Shown piece by piece: positions 46,938 through 57,921 of a DNA stretch of 64,000 nucleotides. The position numbers were made by a program, and so were the translations under genes. The notes below the pieces were generated by a model. It did not search any database, had not been told where the DNA came from, and saw only the letters and a list, made by a program, of their open reading frames with translations. Position 1 is the first letter of the stretch; every line of letters begins with the position of its first letter. The stretch spans positions 124,001 through 188,000 of the forward strand of contig NZ_MOWR01000003.1 of assembly GCF_001937065.1 (NCBI RefSeq), in the 5' to 3' direction. Origin of the DNA: Streptococcus sp. 'caviae' (GTDB lineage Bacteria > Bacillota > Bacilli > Lactobacillales > Streptococcaceae).

Positions 46938-48002
46938 ATGGCTTATTTTTCAAAGGACTTTATAATTTGGCTGGATGCTAAGGCCGATCAGCTGGACAGA
47001 GAGTCCGGTCATTTGGCTGACCAGCTCTTGGAGCGAATTGCGGCAGAAGGTGTCTTTGGCATTGCTGTGCCTGAAATCTATGGCGGCCAAGGCGGCAGCA
47101 AGACAGAAGTAGTAGCCTTTTTATCAGAATTAGCTAGACATTCTTTAACGGCTGCCTTTATATCCTGGGGGCATCGGACTTTTATTGAGACTATTCTTGC
47201 CAGTAGCAACGACTCTCTGAAAAAGTCTTGGCTGCCGGATTTATTAACAGGAAAGCTGGCAGCTGGGACGGCTTTATCAAATGCCACTAAATTTTTATCC
47301 AATATCGAAGACCTAAATGTCACCATTATTGAGAAAGAAGGCCGCTACTATCTTAAAGGCCGCCTGCCTTGGATAACGAATTTACGTTCAGATAACTTTG
47401 CGGCTGTTTTTGCAGCTCAATTTGAAGACAGCAGCAAAGAGCCAATCATTTTGGTCATTCCTTCCGGAGTGTTCGGCTTGTCGCGTTCAGCTGACTTAGA
47501 ATTTGTGGCCTTGCAGGGGTCTAATACGGCAGCTTTAACCTTTGATAATGTTCCCTTAGACGACACTTGGATACTGTCTGAGGATGCCAAAGGTTTTTTG
47601 GCTCAGACACGGCCAGAGTTTTTAGGCTATCAATTTGGCCTGGCTTTTGGCCTAGCAGAGCGTTCGCTGGCTGAAGTGGCACAGAGCTTAAGCAGCAACC
47701 GCTCGGTACTTAAAGAAGAGTATGATGAAACAAGAACTAAACTAAGTGCCGTGCAGCGCGACCTGTTTAAAGGTCTGGAATCACAAGAGTTTATTCAAGA
47801 ACCTCGCCGGCTTTTTCAGCTGCGCATTGATATTGTCGATATTGTGGCAGCCAGTTTGCTTTTGGAATTACAGGCAAGCGGCGGCCGCGGTTACTTCAAA
47901 AATTCGGCTTCCGGTTTTATCCGCCGCTGGAAGGAGGGTGCTTTTTTACCTATTGTTTCCCCAAGCGCTGTCCAGCTGCGGCATATTCTGGCAACTGTCT
48001 AA
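46938..48002 (+). CDS. Acyl-CoA dehydrogenase-like flavoprotein
   Basis: The 354-residue protein has acyl-CoA-dehydrogenase features: GVFGIAVPEIYGGQGGSKTE, HSLTAAFISWGHRTFIETI, GTALSNATKF, LKGRLPWITNLRSDNF, and a C-terminal helical domain. Streptococci lack beta-oxidation, so it may act on another substrate, or be a monooxygenase- or nitro-oxidase-type member. AAAGGAGA precedes ATG 46938. It forms a pair with the AhpD-like gene and ends at a terminator. Confidence 0.8.
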   Translation: MAYFSKDFIIWLDAKADQLDRESGHLADQLLERIAAEGVFGIAVPEIYGGQGGSKTEVVAFLSELARHSLTAAFISWGHRTFIETILASSNDSLKKSWLPDLLTGKLAAGTALSNATKFLSNIEDLNVTIIEKEGRYYLKGRLPWITNLRSDNFAAVFAAQFEDSSKEPIILVIPSGVFGLSRSADLEFVALQGSNTAALTFDNVPLDDTWILSEDAKGFLAQTRPEFLGYQFGLAFGLAERSLAEVAQSLSSNRSVLKEEYDETRTKLSAVQRDLFKGLESQEFIQEPRRLFQLRIDIVDIVAASLLLELQASGGRGYFKNSASGFIRRWKEGAFLPIVSPSAVQLRHILATV

Positions 48003-48013
48003 TCAGACAAAGG

Positions 48014-48052
48014 AACAAGGCCGAAACAAATGTGTCTCGGCCTTGTTTTCTT
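48014..48052 (+). terminator. Terminator after the acyl-CoA-dehydrogenase-like gene
   Basis: AACAAGGCCGA (48014-48024) pairs with TCGGCCTTGTT (48037-48047), followed by a T-rich tail. Confidence 0.85.
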
Positions 48053-48060
48053 GTAAAAAA

Positions 48061-48945
48061 TTATGGAAGAGCAGGAGAAATAGTATTCATCAGAATATCA
48101 GCGCTGGTATCAGGCAGAATTCTGACGCGGTTCAAGGACAGAAGACCATTTTCAGCGCTTGCCAGGCCTTCGTTGGTTGTGACACCCAGCTTGTATTGAT
48201 TGTTGGCCAGACTAAGCGTCGTATCATTATAACGTCCTGCCGGATAGGCGATAGCTGTAGTTGTTTGATTGAGCTGCCTATCTAGGTACTCTTTTGACTG
48301 TGACAGTTCCTTGGCCTGTGTTTCCTGATCCAATGTCGATAAATCCGGGTGATTGACCGTATGCGACTGAAAAGACATGCCGTTTGCTTTCATTTCCTTC
48401 ATTTGTTTAACGGTCAGGTTGCCGGCTCTGCCTTCATCGGTAAAGGCGGTAATGACATTGTTGGTTGCCTTAGCCTGATATTTCTTTAAAATAGGATAGG
48501 CGATAGTATAAAAATCAATCAGACTGTCATCAAAGGTCAGCCAGATAACTTTTTTAGCAGGCAGAGCATTTTGGCTGAGAGCCCGATAAGCTTCTTCGGG
48601 TGTCAAAAAATAATAGCCTTCTTCGCTTAAACGCTTGATATGGCTTTCGAAAACAGCGGGTGAAACAATGAGATTGGCGTTGGCTGCTTCATCAGGTGCC
48701 ATATCATGAATGGCATGATACATCAAAATAGGCAGCTGCACAGGCTCGTTCTGTTTGGTCCACTTGACTTTTTGGACTGCTTGTTGAACTTTGTCTTGAC
48801 TGACAGTGGTCACAGAATTGGCCGTTTTAGTGTTCGTTTTGCTGTTTTGCCGCAGGAGTGCTGTCAGGAGGCCCCCAACAGCTGCAAGGCAGGCAAGAAG
48901 CAATATTATATTGATAATGGTCAGCTTTTTATTTCTCTTAATCAT
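48061..48945 (-). CDS. Polysaccharide deacetylase family protein
   Basis: The 294-residue protein has one N-terminal membrane anchor (about 8-27) and an extracellular NodB-type domain with LTFDDSLIDFY (catalytic Asp and metal Asp), SHTVNHPDLS (metal His pair) and AYPAGRYND. It may deacetylate peptidoglycan GlcNAc or another wall polysaccharide. It is a single gene convergent with the acyl-CoA-dehydrogenase gene. Confidence 0.88.
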   Translation of the reverse strand: MIKRNKKLTIINIILLLACLAAVGGLLTALLRQNSKTNTKTANSVTTVSQDKVQQAVQKVKWTKQNEPVQLPILMYHAIHDMAPDEAANANLIVSPAVFESHIKRLSEEGYYFLTPEEAYRALSQNALPAKKVIWLTFDDSLIDFYTIAYPILKKYQAKATNNVITAFTDEGRAGNLTVKQMKEMKANGMSFQSHTVNHPDLSTLDQETQAKELSQSKEYLDRQLNQTTTAIAYPAGRYNDTTLSLANNQYKLGVTTNEGLASAENGLLSLNRVRILPDTSADILMNTISPALP

Positions 48946-49050
48946 AAATTATCCTTTCAGCTAATTATAGCATAAGGAAAGGATAATTAGCTGTAAATTC
49001 TGCTGAAAATTTGATATAATGAAAAAAATGTTTTTTGCAAGGAGAAAGAA

Positions 49051-50337
49051 ATGTCTATAAAAATTGGTTTGCTTGGTTTCGGTACAGTGGCAAGCGGTAT
49101 TCCGTTTTTGTTAAAGGAAAATAATGAAAAAATTACGGCTGCCTCAAGAGACCGTTTGGAAATTGCTAAGGTTCTGGTCAAGGACGATGAGGAAAAAAAC
49201 CGTCTTTTGGCCCAGGGCAATGACTTTAACTTTGTGACTAATGTTGATGACATTTTATCCGACGAGACGATTGACATTGTTGTTGAGCTGATGGGGCGTA
49301 TCGAACCTGCCAAAACCTTTATTACAAAGGCGCTTGAAGCTGGTAAAAATGTTGTTTCCGCTAATAAGGATCTGATTGCTACGCACGGCAGGGAGCTGAT
49401 TAAACTGGCTCAAGATAAAGGAGTTGCTTTTTATTATGAAGCGGCTGTTGCCGGCGGAATTCCAATTTTGCGAACCTTGGCTAACTCATTGACTTCTGAT
49501 AAGGTAACACGTATTTTAGGTGTGCTTAACGGAACGTCTAATTTTATGATGACTAAGATGGTTGATGAGGGATGGACTTACGAAGCAGCTTTAGCAGAAG
49601 CACAGGCACTGGGTTATGCGGAAAGCGATCCGACCAATGATGTGGAAGGGATTGACGCAGCTTACAAGGCTGTCATTTTGAGCCAGTTCGGTTTTGGAAT
49701 GACCATTGATTTTGACCAAGTAGCCCATCAAGGTATCTCAAGCATTACGCCAGATGATGTCAGTGTCGCTCAGCAGCTGGGCTATGTCATTAAACTGGTG
49801 GGTTCTGTCGAAGAGACTGAGTCAGGCATCTTTGCTGAAGTTTCACCAACCTTCCTGCCCAAAGCTCACCCGCTTGCCAGTGTTAATGATGTCATGAATG
49901 CTGTCTTTGTTGAATCTATCGGCATTGGAGAGTCTATGTATTACGGACCGGGTGCCGGCCAGAAACCAACGGCAACCTCTGTAACGGCAGATATTATTCG
50001 CATTGCCCGCCGAATTAAAGACGGGAACGTCGGCAAGCCTTTTAATGAATTTGTCCGCGATACTCGGATTGCCCATCCGGATGATGTTAAGAGCCACTAT
50101 TATTTCGCTGTCAACACAGCAGATGAAAAAGGGAAAATGCTGCGCCTAGCTGAAATCTTTAATTCAGAAGACATTTCTTTTGAGCAGGTTCTGCAGCAAA
50201 AAGCTAATGGTGAAACAGCGCGTGTTGTGATTATCACGCACTCTCTGAGCAAGACACAGTTAGCCAATGTTACTGAAAAGCTGAAGGCTGTTGCCGACTT
50301 TGAATTAGTAAATACCTTCAAGGTGTTAGGGGAATAG
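49051..50337 (+). CDS. hom: Homoserine dehydrogenase
   Basis: It reduces aspartate semialdehyde to homoserine for threonine and methionine. The 428-residue protein has an N-terminal NAD fold ([12 protein letters not shown]), [30 protein letters not shown] and a C-terminal ACT domain. A TATAAT box lies at 49015-49020 and AAGGAGAAAG before ATG 49051. One base separates it from thrB. Confidence 0.95.
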   Translation: MSIKIGLLGFGTVASGIPFLLKENNEKITAASRDRLEIAKVLVKDDEEKNRLLAQGNDFNFVTNVDDILSDETIDIVVELMGRIEPAKTFITKALEAGKNVVSANKDLIATHGRELIKLAQDKGVAFYYEAAVAGGIPILRTLANSLTSDKVTRILGVLNGTSNFMMTKMVDEGWTYEAALAEAQALGYAESDPTNDVEGIDAAYKAVILSQFGFGMTIDFDQVAHQGISSITPDDVSVAQQLGYVIKLVGSVEETESGIFAEVSPTFLPKAHPLASVNDVMNAVFVESIGIGESMYYGPGAGQKPTATSVTADIIRIARRIKDGNVGKPFNEFVRDTRIAHPDDVKSHYYFAVNTADEKGKMLRLAEIFNSEDISFEQVLQQKANGETARVVIITHSLSKTQLANVTEKLKAVADFELVNTFKVLGE

Positions 50338-50338
50338 A

Positions 50339-51205
50339 ATGAGAATTACAGTACCTGCAACATCGGCCAATGTCGGACCGGGTTTTGACTCTGTTGGTGT
50401 TGCCCTTTCCAAATATCTTTCTATTGAGGTCTTAGAAGCAGCTGATGCCTGGGAGATTAGTCATGATTTGGACAATATTCCAAGCGATGACAGCAATTTG
50501 CTGATTGTGACAGCCTTAAAGGTTGCTCCTGATCTTAAACCGCATCGCCTGCGAATGACCAGTGATATCCCCCTTGCAAGAGGCTTAGGCTCATCGAGTT
50601 CTGTTATTGTTGCCGGGATTGAGCTGGCCAATCAATTGGCAGATTTACAGCTGACAGCCGGTGAAAAGCTCAATATTGCCACCGCCATCGAAGGCCATCC
50701 TGATAATGTGGCGCCGGCTATTTTTGGCAATCTTGTCGTATCCAGCTATGTTGATGGAAAAGTTAATTATATTGCCGGCAGCTTTCCTAAATGTTCTTTT
50801 GTGACCTTTATTCCTAATTATGAGCTGAAGACCAGTGACAGCCGCGGTGTTCTGCCTGATCAGCTGAATTATAAGGAAGCCGTTGCAGCCAGTTCCATTG
50901 CCAATGTAGCTGTTGCAGGGCTTTTGACCGGTGATTTAAAGACTGCCGGGAAAGCCATTGAAGGCGATCTTTTCCACGAACGTTTCCGCCAGTCGCTTGT
51001 TAAAGAATTCTCAGCCATTAAAGCCATTGGTGAACAAAACGGAGCCTATGCGACTTACCTTTCCGGAGCCGGTCCGACTGTTATTGTTTTGGCCGATCAG
51101 GACAATGAGGAAGCAATCAAAGCAGCCATTGATCGTCTTTGCTTGGATGGGACGAGCTGTATTTTATCTGTTGACACTGAAGGAGTAAGGATTGAAAGAG
51201 ACTAG
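50339..51205 (+). CDS. thrB: Homoserine kinase
   Basis: It phosphorylates homoserine in threonine synthesis. The 288-residue GHMP kinase has [20 protein letters not shown] at the N-terminus, the ATP loop [12 protein letters not shown], and [10 protein letters not shown]. It follows hom directly and overlaps the next gene by 14 bases. Confidence 0.95.
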   Translation: MRITVPATSANVGPGFDSVGVALSKYLSIEVLEAADAWEISHDLDNIPSDDSNLLIVTALKVAPDLKPHRLRMTSDIPLARGLGSSSSVIVAGIELANQLADLQLTAGEKLNIATAIEGHPDNVAPAIFGNLVVSSYVDGKVNYIAGSFPKCSFVTFIPNYELKTSDSRGVLPDQLNYKEAVAASSIANVAVAGLLTGDLKTAGKAIEGDLFHERFRQSLVKEFSAIKAIGEQNGAYATYLSGAGPTVIVLADQDNEEAIKAAIDRLCLDGTSCILSVDTEGVRIERD

Positions 51206-52076
51206 ACAGGGACTGTTACTCGGTTTAGGAGCATATGTGTTATGGGGAGTTATCTCCCTTTTTTGGAAACAATTATCAGGAGTTAACGCCTATGCGATTT
51301 TTTCCTACCGCATCCTTTGGACCCTAGTAACCATGCTGCTTTATATGTTTTTATCAAAGCGTCAGAGCATTTATAAAAAACAGCTAAGTGAGCTATTGGC
51401 AGATAAACAGGCAGGAAGGAACATGATCTTAGCCAGTTTTTTAATTGCCATCAACTGGCTTTCTTATATTTATGCGGTTACTAACCAGCAGGCTACTCAG
51501 GCCAGTCTGGGCTATTATGTTATGCCTTTGGTATCCGTGCTTTTGTCGCTGATCTTTTTGCGGGAGCGGCTGGACAGGTGGACCGTATTTTCTGTATTGT
51601 TGGCTGCCTTTGGAGTTGTTATTCTTATACTTAATACGGGAAAAGTTCCTTTGATAACGTTTCTGCTGGCCTTTTCTTTTGCTTTTTATGGCTTGATTAA
51701 GAAAAACGTCAAGCTTTCCAGTGATGTAGCCATGCTGGTAGAAGCTGCTGTTATAGCACCTTTAGCCTTAGTCTATCTCTTCTTTTTCAGTAATGAAAGC
51801 CTGTTTGACTACAGTCTTTGGGAAAATATTCTGCTGATGGCTTCTGGATTTATAACGGCTGTTCCGCTCTTGCTGTTTGCTGAAGGAGTCAAAAAGGCCC
51901 CTCTCAATTTAATTGGCTTTATTCAGTACATCAATCCGACTATGCAGCTGTTGATTGCGGTTTTGATTTTTGGCGAAGCCATTACTCTTGGGGAGCTGCG
52001 CGGCTTTATTTTCATTTGGCTGGCGGTTTTCGTTTTTATTATGGGACAAATCTTAGCGCTAAGAAAAGGAAGATAA
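51192..52076 (+). CDS. rarD: RarD-type EamA transporter
   Basis: The 294-residue membrane protein has about ten helices and the RarD start [20 protein letters not shown]. The family is drug/metabolite transporter; its substrate is not known. The start is TTG 51192 after AGGAGTAAGG, inside the end of thrB, so translation is coupled to the threonine operon. An amino-acid or threonine-pathway export role is only a contextual guess. Confidence 0.83.
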   Translation: MKETRQGLLLGLGAYVLWGVISLFWKQLSGVNAYAIFSYRILWTLVTMLLYMFLSKRQSIYKKQLSELLADKQAGRNMILASFLIAINWLSYIYAVTNQQATQASLGYYVMPLVSVLLSLIFLRERLDRWTVFSVLLAAFGVVILILNTGKVPLITFLLAFSFAFYGLIKKNVKLSSDVAMLVEAAVIAPLALVYLFFFSNESLFDYSLWENILLMASGFITAVPLLLFAEGVKKAPLNLIGFIQYINPTMQLLIAVLIFGEAITLGELRGFIFIWLAVFVFIMGQILALRKGR

Positions 52077-52158
52077 GAATCGGCAAAAGCCAGTTTTTCA
52101 TAAATGGTAAAAAGGAGGCGGCCGGTTTTTCATTTCTGGCCAATAAATTGGAGAAGCA

Positions 52159-53436
52159 ATGAACTATCAAGAAGCCTTGGCTTGGATAAATGACAATTTA
52201 AAATTTGGGATCAAACCAGGTATTGAGCGGATGGCCTGGATGCTGGAAAAATTAGGCAATCCGCAGAAAAATATTTGTGGCATCCATGTTGTCGGAACTA
52301 ACGGAAAAGGGTCAACCGTCAACTACCTGCAAAACATTTTTAGCCAAGCAGGCTATAATGTCGGTACCTTTACCTCTCCTTATATTATTGATTTCAGGGA
52401 ACGCATTTCTGTCAACGGCCAAATGATCAGCAAAGAAGAACTGGTTGGTCTGGTTCAGCTAATCAAGCCTGTGGTTGAACGTCTGCCGCTTGAAACAGAC
52501 CTGGAAGCAGCAACAGAATTTGAAATCATCACACTGCTGATGTTCGTTTATTTCGGGCAGGTTCATCCGGTTGATGTGGCGATTATTGAAGCAGGAATGG
52601 GAGGTCTGACCGATTCAACCAATGTCTTTGAGGCACAGGCGGTCATCTGCACCTCTATCGGTCTGGACCACCAGGCTGTCTTGGGAAATACCCACGCTGA
52701 GATTGCCGGGCAGAAGGCCGGCGTTCTAAAAGACAAGGTGCCCTTTATTTTTGCGGAAAAGCGCAGTGATGTGAAGGCTGTTTTTTATCAAAAGGTTAAG
52801 GAAACGCACAGCCCTCTTTATCAATTGGGAGAAGATTTTAAGATTTGGGATAAGGGAGCTGTTTTTGATTTTAGCTATGGCAGTGATACCATTTCTGATA
52901 TCCGTCTTGTGATGAAAGGACGGCACCAAAGATCCAACGCTGCTTTGGCTGTTATGGCCAGTCTTTTGCTGCAAAAAGAGTTTCCAAAAGTGACAACAAC
53001 CGTCATTAAGAGTGCCTTGGCAGACAGCCGCTGGGCAGGTCGAACGGAATTTATCAGAGAAAATCTCATGATTGACGGTGCCCACAACAATGAAAGTGTG
53101 ACTGTATTAACTGATCTTTTAAAGGAGCAGTATGCTGACAAAAACATTCATGTACTTTTTGCTGCTATTGCCGGCAAACCAGTTGAAACGATGCTTGAGC
53201 GGCTGAGTCAATTAGCAGATGTGACAGTGACGTCTTTTTCTTACCCCAGGGCGCTTGCTTTGGAAGAGTATCCTTGCCAATATGAACAGGTGCCTGATTT
53301 TTCAGTCTGGCTGAAAAGGCTTGAAAAAGCTAAGAAAGAGGACCTCTATGTCATCACAGGGTCGCTTTATTTTATTTCACAGGTCAGAAAAGAACTTTTG
53401 AAAAATAAAGAAATAAGCTATAATAAAATGTATTAA
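52159..53436 (+). CDS. folC: Folylpolyglutamate synthase/dihydrofolate synthase
   Basis: It adds glutamate to dihydropteroate or folates. The 425-residue Mur-ligase-fold protein has VVGTNGKGSTVNYL (ATP loop), FTSPYIIDFRERISVNG, EAGMGGLTDSTN and DGAHNNESV. GGAGAAGC precedes ATG 52159. It is the first gene of folC-folE-folP-folB-folK, a complete pterin-to-folate block as in other streptococci. Confidence 0.94.
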   Translation: MNYQEALAWINDNLKFGIKPGIERMAWMLEKLGNPQKNICGIHVVGTNGKGSTVNYLQNIFSQAGYNVGTFTSPYIIDFRERISVNGQMISKEELVGLVQLIKPVVERLPLETDLEAATEFEIITLLMFVYFGQVHPVDVAIIEAGMGGLTDSTNVFEAQAVICTSIGLDHQAVLGNTHAEIAGQKAGVLKDKVPFIFAEKRSDVKAVFYQKVKETHSPLYQLGEDFKIWDKGAVFDFSYGSDTISDIRLVMKGRHQRSNAALAVMASLLLQKEFPKVTTTVIKSALADSRWAGRTEFIRENLMIDGAHNNESVTVLTDLLKEQYADKNIHVLFAAIAGKPVETMLERLSQLADVTVTSFSYPRALALEEYPCQYEQVPDFSVWLKRLEKAKKEDLYVITGSLYFISQVRKELLKNKEISYNKMY

Positions 53437-53455
53437 AAAAAGAGTGAGAAGGTAA

Positions 53456-54016
53456 ATGTCAGACCAAAAGAAAATTGAAGAGGCTGTTTATCAGCTTTTA
53501 GAAGCACTGGGCGAAAATCCTGAACGCGAAGGGCTTTTAGACACACCAAAGCGTGTTGCCAGAATGTATCAGGAAATGTTTTCCGGCTTAAATGAAGATC
53601 CTAAGGATCAATTTACAGCCGTTTTTTCTGAAGAACACGACGAAGTCGTTTTAGTTAAAGATATCCCCTTTTATTCCATGTGTGAACACCATCTGGTTCC
53701 TTTTTACGGAACAGCCCATGTCGCCTATATGCCCAGCGGCGGTCGGGTAACAGGGCTCAGTAAGCTGGCACGAGCAGTAGAAGTAGCCAGCAGGCGGCCG
53801 CAGCTGCAGGAGCGTTTGACAGCCCAAGTAGCTGATGCACTTGAAGAAGCTCTAAATCCCAAGGGTGTCTTTGTTATGATTGAGGCCGAGCACATGTGCA
53901 TGACCATGCGAGGTATTAAAAAGCCCGGCAGCAAAACAGTAACCAGCGCAGCCAGAGGCCTTTGCCGTTCTGACAAAGAAGTTCGGCGGGAAATTATTTC
54001 GATGATTCACAATTAA
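53456..54016 (+). CDS. folE: GTP cyclohydrolase I
   Basis: First step of pterin synthesis from GTP. The 186-residue protein has the zinc-binding Cys/His in [11 protein letters not shown] and the second zinc Cys in [11 protein letters not shown], with the [15 protein letters not shown] active-site loop. It lies 19 bases after folC and nine before folP. Confidence 0.96.
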   Translation: MSDQKKIEEAVYQLLEALGENPEREGLLDTPKRVARMYQEMFSGLNEDPKDQFTAVFSEEHDEVVLVKDIPFYSMCEHHLVPFYGTAHVAYMPSGGRVTGLSKLARAVEVASRRPQLQERLTAQVADALEEALNPKGVFVMIEAEHMCMTMRGIKKPGSKTVTSAARGLCRSDKEVRREIISMIHN

Positions 54017-54025
54017 GGAGTTAAT

Positions 54026-54826
54026 ATGAAAATTGGCAAGCATGAATTGGCGGATCAGGCGGTCATTATGGGGATTCTCAATGTGACCCCGGATTCTTTT
54101 TCTGACGGAGGTCAGTATGTTTCTGTCGACCAAGCTCTCAAGCAAACTGAAGAAATGCTGGCGGCAGGTGCTCAAATTATTGACGTCGGCGGGGAATCCA
54201 CCCGCCCCGGAGCTGAATTTGTTTCCGCCGAGGATGAAATAAAACGGACTGTGCCGGTTATCAAAGCGATCAAAGAGCGGTTTGACTGTCTCGTCAGCAT
54301 TGATACCTACAAGACAGAAACAGCCCAGGCGGCACTTGAAGCAGGTACTGACATTTTAAACGATGTCTGGTCAGGGCTCTATGACGGCCGCATGTTTGAA
54401 TTGGCAGCGCAGAAAGATGTTCCAATCATTCTCATGCACAATCAAAAAGATGAAGTCTACGGTGATATTACTCAGGATGTCTGTCATTTTTTGCTGGAAC
54501 GTGCAGAATCAGCCCAAAAAGCCGGTGTCAAAAAAGAAAATATTTGGCTGGATCCCGGTTTTGGCTTTGCTAAAAACGTTGAGCAAAATCTGGAGCTTTT
54601 GAAAGGTTTGAAGCAAGTCACCCATCTTGGTTACCCTGTTTTGTTTGGTATCTCCAGAAAACGTGTCGTGGACAGTATGCTTGGCGGCGGTACAAAACCG
54701 CAGGAACGCGACATGGCAACAGCGGCTCTGTCTGCTTACGCTATTGATAAGGGCTGCCAGATTGTCAGAGTTCACAATGTACCGGCCAATAAGGATATTG
54801 TCAAGGTCACAAGCCAGTTGATGTGA
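54026..54826 (+). CDS. folP: Dihydropteroate synthase
   Basis: It condenses pABA with the dihydropterin pyrophosphate; target of sulfonamides. The 266-residue TIM barrel has NVTPDSFSDGGQY, VGGESTRPGAEFV, LNDVWSG, DPGFGFAK and a late ISRKRVVDSM. It lies six bases before folB. Confidence 0.96.
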   Translation: MKIGKHELADQAVIMGILNVTPDSFSDGGQYVSVDQALKQTEEMLAAGAQIIDVGGESTRPGAEFVSAEDEIKRTVPVIKAIKERFDCLVSIDTYKTETAQAALEAGTDILNDVWSGLYDGRMFELAAQKDVPIILMHNQKDEVYGDITQDVCHFLLERAESAQKAGVKKENIWLDPGFGFAKNVEQNLELLKGLKQVTHLGYPVLFGISRKRVVDSMLGGGTKPQERDMATAALSAYAIDKGCQIVRVHNVPANKDIVKVTSQLM

Positions 54827-54832
54827 GGTTTT

Positions 54833-55195
54833 ATGGATAAGATTATGCTAAAGGGCTGCCGTTTTTACGCTTATCACGGCGCTTTTTCTGAGGAACAGAC
54901 ATTGGGCCAGATCTTTGTCGTCGATGCTGAATTAGCTGTGGATTTAAAGGCTGCATCAGAAACAGATAATCTGGAAGATACGGTTCACTACGGCAAAATT
55001 TTTGAGGTCATCAAAGATCGCGTCGAAAACAGCCGTTATGCTCTAATTGAAAAGCTGGCAGGCGCTGTCTGTCAGGATATTTTTGAGCACTTTCCGGCCA
55101 TCTTGGCTGTTACAATCCGAATCACCAAGGAAAATCCGCCCATTGCCGGTCACTATGACGCTGTTGGCGTGGAATTAAAGCGAGAACGCCCATGA
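54833..55195 (+). CDS. folB: Dihydroneopterin aldolase
   Basis: It converts dihydroneopterin to hydroxymethyl-dihydropterin. The 120-residue protein has the RFYAYHGAFSEEQTLGQIF loop with the catalytic residues, and TIRITKENPPIAGHYDAVGV. Its last four bases overlap folK, so the two steps are translationally coupled. Confidence 0.94.
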   Translation: MDKIMLKGCRFYAYHGAFSEEQTLGQIFVVDAELAVDLKAASETDNLEDTVHYGKIFEVIKDRVENSRYALIEKLAGAVCQDIFEHFPAILAVTIRITKENPPIAGHYDAVGVELKRERP

Positions 55196-55677
55196 CAGCT
55201 GTTTATTTGGGTTTAGGCAGCAATATTGAAAATAGGGAAGCTTATTTGGAGAAAGCCTTGGCCAGTCTGGCTGAACTGCCTCATACCCGACTGATTAACC
55301 AATCTGTCATATATGAAACGGCAGCCTGGGGCAAGACTGATCAGGCTGATTTTTTAAATGTAGTTTGTCAGCTGGAAACTGATTTGTCACCGCAGGAGCT
55401 GCTGCAAAGCTGTCAGAACATTGAAAAGCAATTGGGCCGCATTCGCCATGAGCACTGGGGTCCAAGAACAATTGACATCGACATTCTCTTTTATGGTCAT
55501 GAGATTATTGACAAAGAAGAGCTGCAAGTGCCTCATCCCTATCTTCAGGACCGTGCTTTTGTGCTGGTACCGCTGAATGACATTGCCGGCAGCTTGATCC
55601 ATCCGCTGCTAAAGCAATCGATTGCCGATTTACTGCAACGAGTGGATAAGTCGGGAGTGAAACCTCTCAAAAACTGA
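55192..55677 (+). CDS. folK: Hydroxymethyl-dihydropterin pyrophosphokinase
   Basis: It activates the pterin for folP. The 161-residue protein has VYLGLGSNIENREAYLEKAL, GKTDQADFLNVVC, RHEHWGPRTIDIDILFYG and PHPYLQDRAFVLVPL. It is the last gene of the folate operon and is followed by about 170 bases with no clear terminator. Confidence 0.95.
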   Translation: MTAVYLGLGSNIENREAYLEKALASLAELPHTRLINQSVIYETAAWGKTDQADFLNVVCQLETDLSPQELLQSCQNIEKQLGRIRHEHWGPRTIDIDILFYGHEIIDKEELQVPHPYLQDRAFVLVPLNDIAGSLIHPLLKQSIADLLQRVDKSGVKPLKN

Positions 55678-55845
55678 TTCTTTGCTGTCAGATTTTTCTC
55701 TTCACATTTAGTTCTGCTAAAGAGAGTGGATAATGATGACTTAAAAATCATGTCTTCTGTCGTCAAAGTAAATAAAATTTGATATAATAAAATCGGTTTG
55801 ATTACCGATTTTTTTAGTATTGAACAGTATAGAATTGAGATTACC

Positions 55846-56763
55846 ATGTTAAAAGAAATAAAAACAAGCTTAGAAGGTATTGATATCCGTTTTAACGAAC
55901 CTCTGAAAAAATACACCTATACCAAGGTTGGCGGCCCGGCTGATTTTCTTGCCTTTCCGCGCAATCGCTATGAACTGGCAAGAATCGTTAAGTTTGCCAA
56001 CAAGCACAATCTGCCCTGGATGGTTTTAGGCAATGCCAGCAACTTGATTGTCCGTGACGGCGGAATCCGGGGATTTGTCATTATGTTTGACAAGCTCAAT
56101 AGTGTTACGGTTGACGGCTATGTTATCGAAGCGGAAGCCGGCTCTAATTTAATTGAAACAACCAAGGTTGCTCAATACCACAGTCTGACAGGTTTTGAGT
56201 TTGCCTGCGGTATTCCGGGCAGTGTCGGAGGAGCCGTCTTTATGAATGCGGGGGCTTACGGAGGCGAGATTTCTCATATTTTAATTTCTGCGCAGGTTTT
56301 GACTAGAGATGGGGAAATCAAGACGGTTGAAGCACGTGATATGCGTTTTGGCTACCGCAGATCGGCCTTTCAGGACAATAAAGAAGTTGTGATTTCAGCC
56401 AAATTTTCTCTCAAACCTGGCGACTACACCGTTATCAGTCAGGAAATGCGGCGTCTCAATCACCTGCGAGCCCTGAAACAGCCCTTGGAACACCCGTCCT
56501 GCGGCTCTGTTTTCAAGCGCCCTATGGGACATTTTGCAGGCCAGCTCATCATGGAAGCTCATCTCATGGGACATCGGATTGGCGGTGTGGAAGTCAGCAA
56601 GAAACATGCCGGATTCATGGTTAATATTGACAATGGAACCGCTAAAAATTATGAAGATTTAATTGCGGATGTCATCCGCAGAGTTAAAGAACATTCTGGG
56701 GTCACTTTGGAACCGGAAGTTCGCATTATCGGTGAAAAAGAGATACAAGCGGAGGACGCGTAA
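55846..56763 (+). CDS. murB: UDP-N-acetylenolpyruvoylglucosamine reductase
   Basis: It makes UDP-MurNAc with NADPH. The 305-residue FAD enzyme has [46 protein letters not shown] and [12 protein letters not shown] 55846 fits the family start; the longer frame from 55798 has no better ribosome site. potA begins three bases after the stop, the usual streptococcal murB-potABCD arrangement. Confidence 0.95.
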   Translation: MLKEIKTSLEGIDIRFNEPLKKYTYTKVGGPADFLAFPRNRYELARIVKFANKHNLPWMVLGNASNLIVRDGGIRGFVIMFDKLNSVTVDGYVIEAEAGSNLIETTKVAQYHSLTGFEFACGIPGSVGGAVFMNAGAYGGEISHILISAQVLTRDGEIKTVEARDMRFGYRRSAFQDNKEVVISAKFSLKPGDYTVISQEMRRLNHLRALKQPLEHPSCGSVFKRPMGHFAGQLIMEAHLMGHRIGGVEVSKKHAGFMVNIDNGTAKNYEDLIADVIRRVKEHSGVTLEPEVRIIGEKEIQAEDA

Positions 56764-56766
56764 GCA

Positions 56767-57921
56767 TTGACTAATCCAATCATTGCCTTTAAAAATGTTT
56801 CGAAAGTCTTTGAGGACAATGGTACTGTTGTTTTAAAAGATATTAATTTTGAACTGGAAGAAGGAAAGTTTTATACGCTTCTTGGGGCCTCAGGTTCAGG
56901 AAAATCAACCATCCTAAATCTTATCGCAGGCTTATTGGAAGTCAGCAGCGGTGATATTTTTCTTGACGGCAAAAGAATCAATGACCTGCCTATCAACAAG
57001 CGTGATGTTCATACGGTTTTCCAGTCCTATGCCCTCTTTCCTCATATGACTGTTTTTGAAAATGTTGCTTTTCCGCTCAAACTGCAAAAAATAGCTAAAA
57101 AAGAAATTGAGAGCCGGGTAGCAGAAGTGCTGAAAATGGTCCGTTTGGCCGGCTTTGAGAAACGTGCAATTCAAAAATTATCAGGCGGCCAGAGGCAGCG
57201 CGTGGCTATCGCCCGTGCCATTATCAATCAGCCCAAGGTTGTTTTGCTGGATGAGCCGCTGTCAGCGCTGGATCTAAAACTGCGGACCGAAATGCAGTAT
57301 GAACTGCGGGAATTGCAGCAACGGCTGGGAATCACCTTTGTTTTTGTTACTCATGATCAGGAAGAAGCTCTGGCTATGAGCGATTGGATCTTTGTCATGA
57401 ATGACGGTGAAATTGTCCAGTCCGGTACTCCGGTTGATATTTACGATGAGCCCATCAATCATTTTGTAGCAACATTTATTGGTGAATCCAATATTTTGCC
57501 GGCAACCATGATTGAAGATTACTTGGTAGAATTCAACGGCCGGCAGTTTGAAGCAGTTGATGGCGGTATGCGTCCCAACGAACCTGTCGAGGTGGTTATC
57601 CGGCCGGAAGATCTGCAAATCACGCTGCCTGAGGAAGGCAAGCTGCAGGTTAAAGTAGACACGCAGCTTTTTCGCGGTGTCCACTATGAAATCATTGCCT
57701 ATGATGAGCTTGGCAATGAGTGGATGATTCATTCGACCCGCAAGGCTATTGAAGGTGAGATCATCGGACTGGACTTCAGGCCTGAAGACATTCATATTAT
57801 GCGCCTCAATGAGACTGAAGAAGAGTTTGATGCCCGCCTTGAAGAATACGCGGAAACCCAAGAGCACGAAGATGGCCTGATCAATGCTATAGAGGAGGAG
57901 CGCCATGAAGAAAAAGTTTAA
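56767..57921 (+). CDS. potA: Spermidine/putrescine ABC transporter, ATPase
   Basis: The 384-residue ABC ATPase has Walker [10 protein letters not shown], the [14 protein letters not shown] signature, Walker [13 protein letters not shown], and a C-terminal TOBE-like domain. The start is TTG 56767, with GGAGG ten bases upstream; no ATG fits. It overlaps potB by 17 bases. Confidence 0.93.
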   Translation: MTNPIIAFKNVSKVFEDNGTVVLKDINFELEEGKFYTLLGASGSGKSTILNLIAGLLEVSSGDIFLDGKRINDLPINKRDVHTVFQSYALFPHMTVFENVAFPLKLQKIAKKEIESRVAEVLKMVRLAGFEKRAIQKLSGGQRQRVAIARAIINQPKVVLLDEPLSALDLKLRTEMQYELRELQQRLGITFVFVTHDQEEALAMSDWIFVMNDGEIVQSGTPVDIYDEPINHFVATFIGESNILPATMIEDYLVEFNGRQFEAVDGGMRPNEPVEVVIRPEDLQITLPEEGKLQVKVDTQLFRGVHYEIIAYDELGNEWMIHSTRKAIEGEIIGLDFRPEDIHIMRLNETEEEFDARLEEYAETQEHEDGLINAIEEERHEEKV

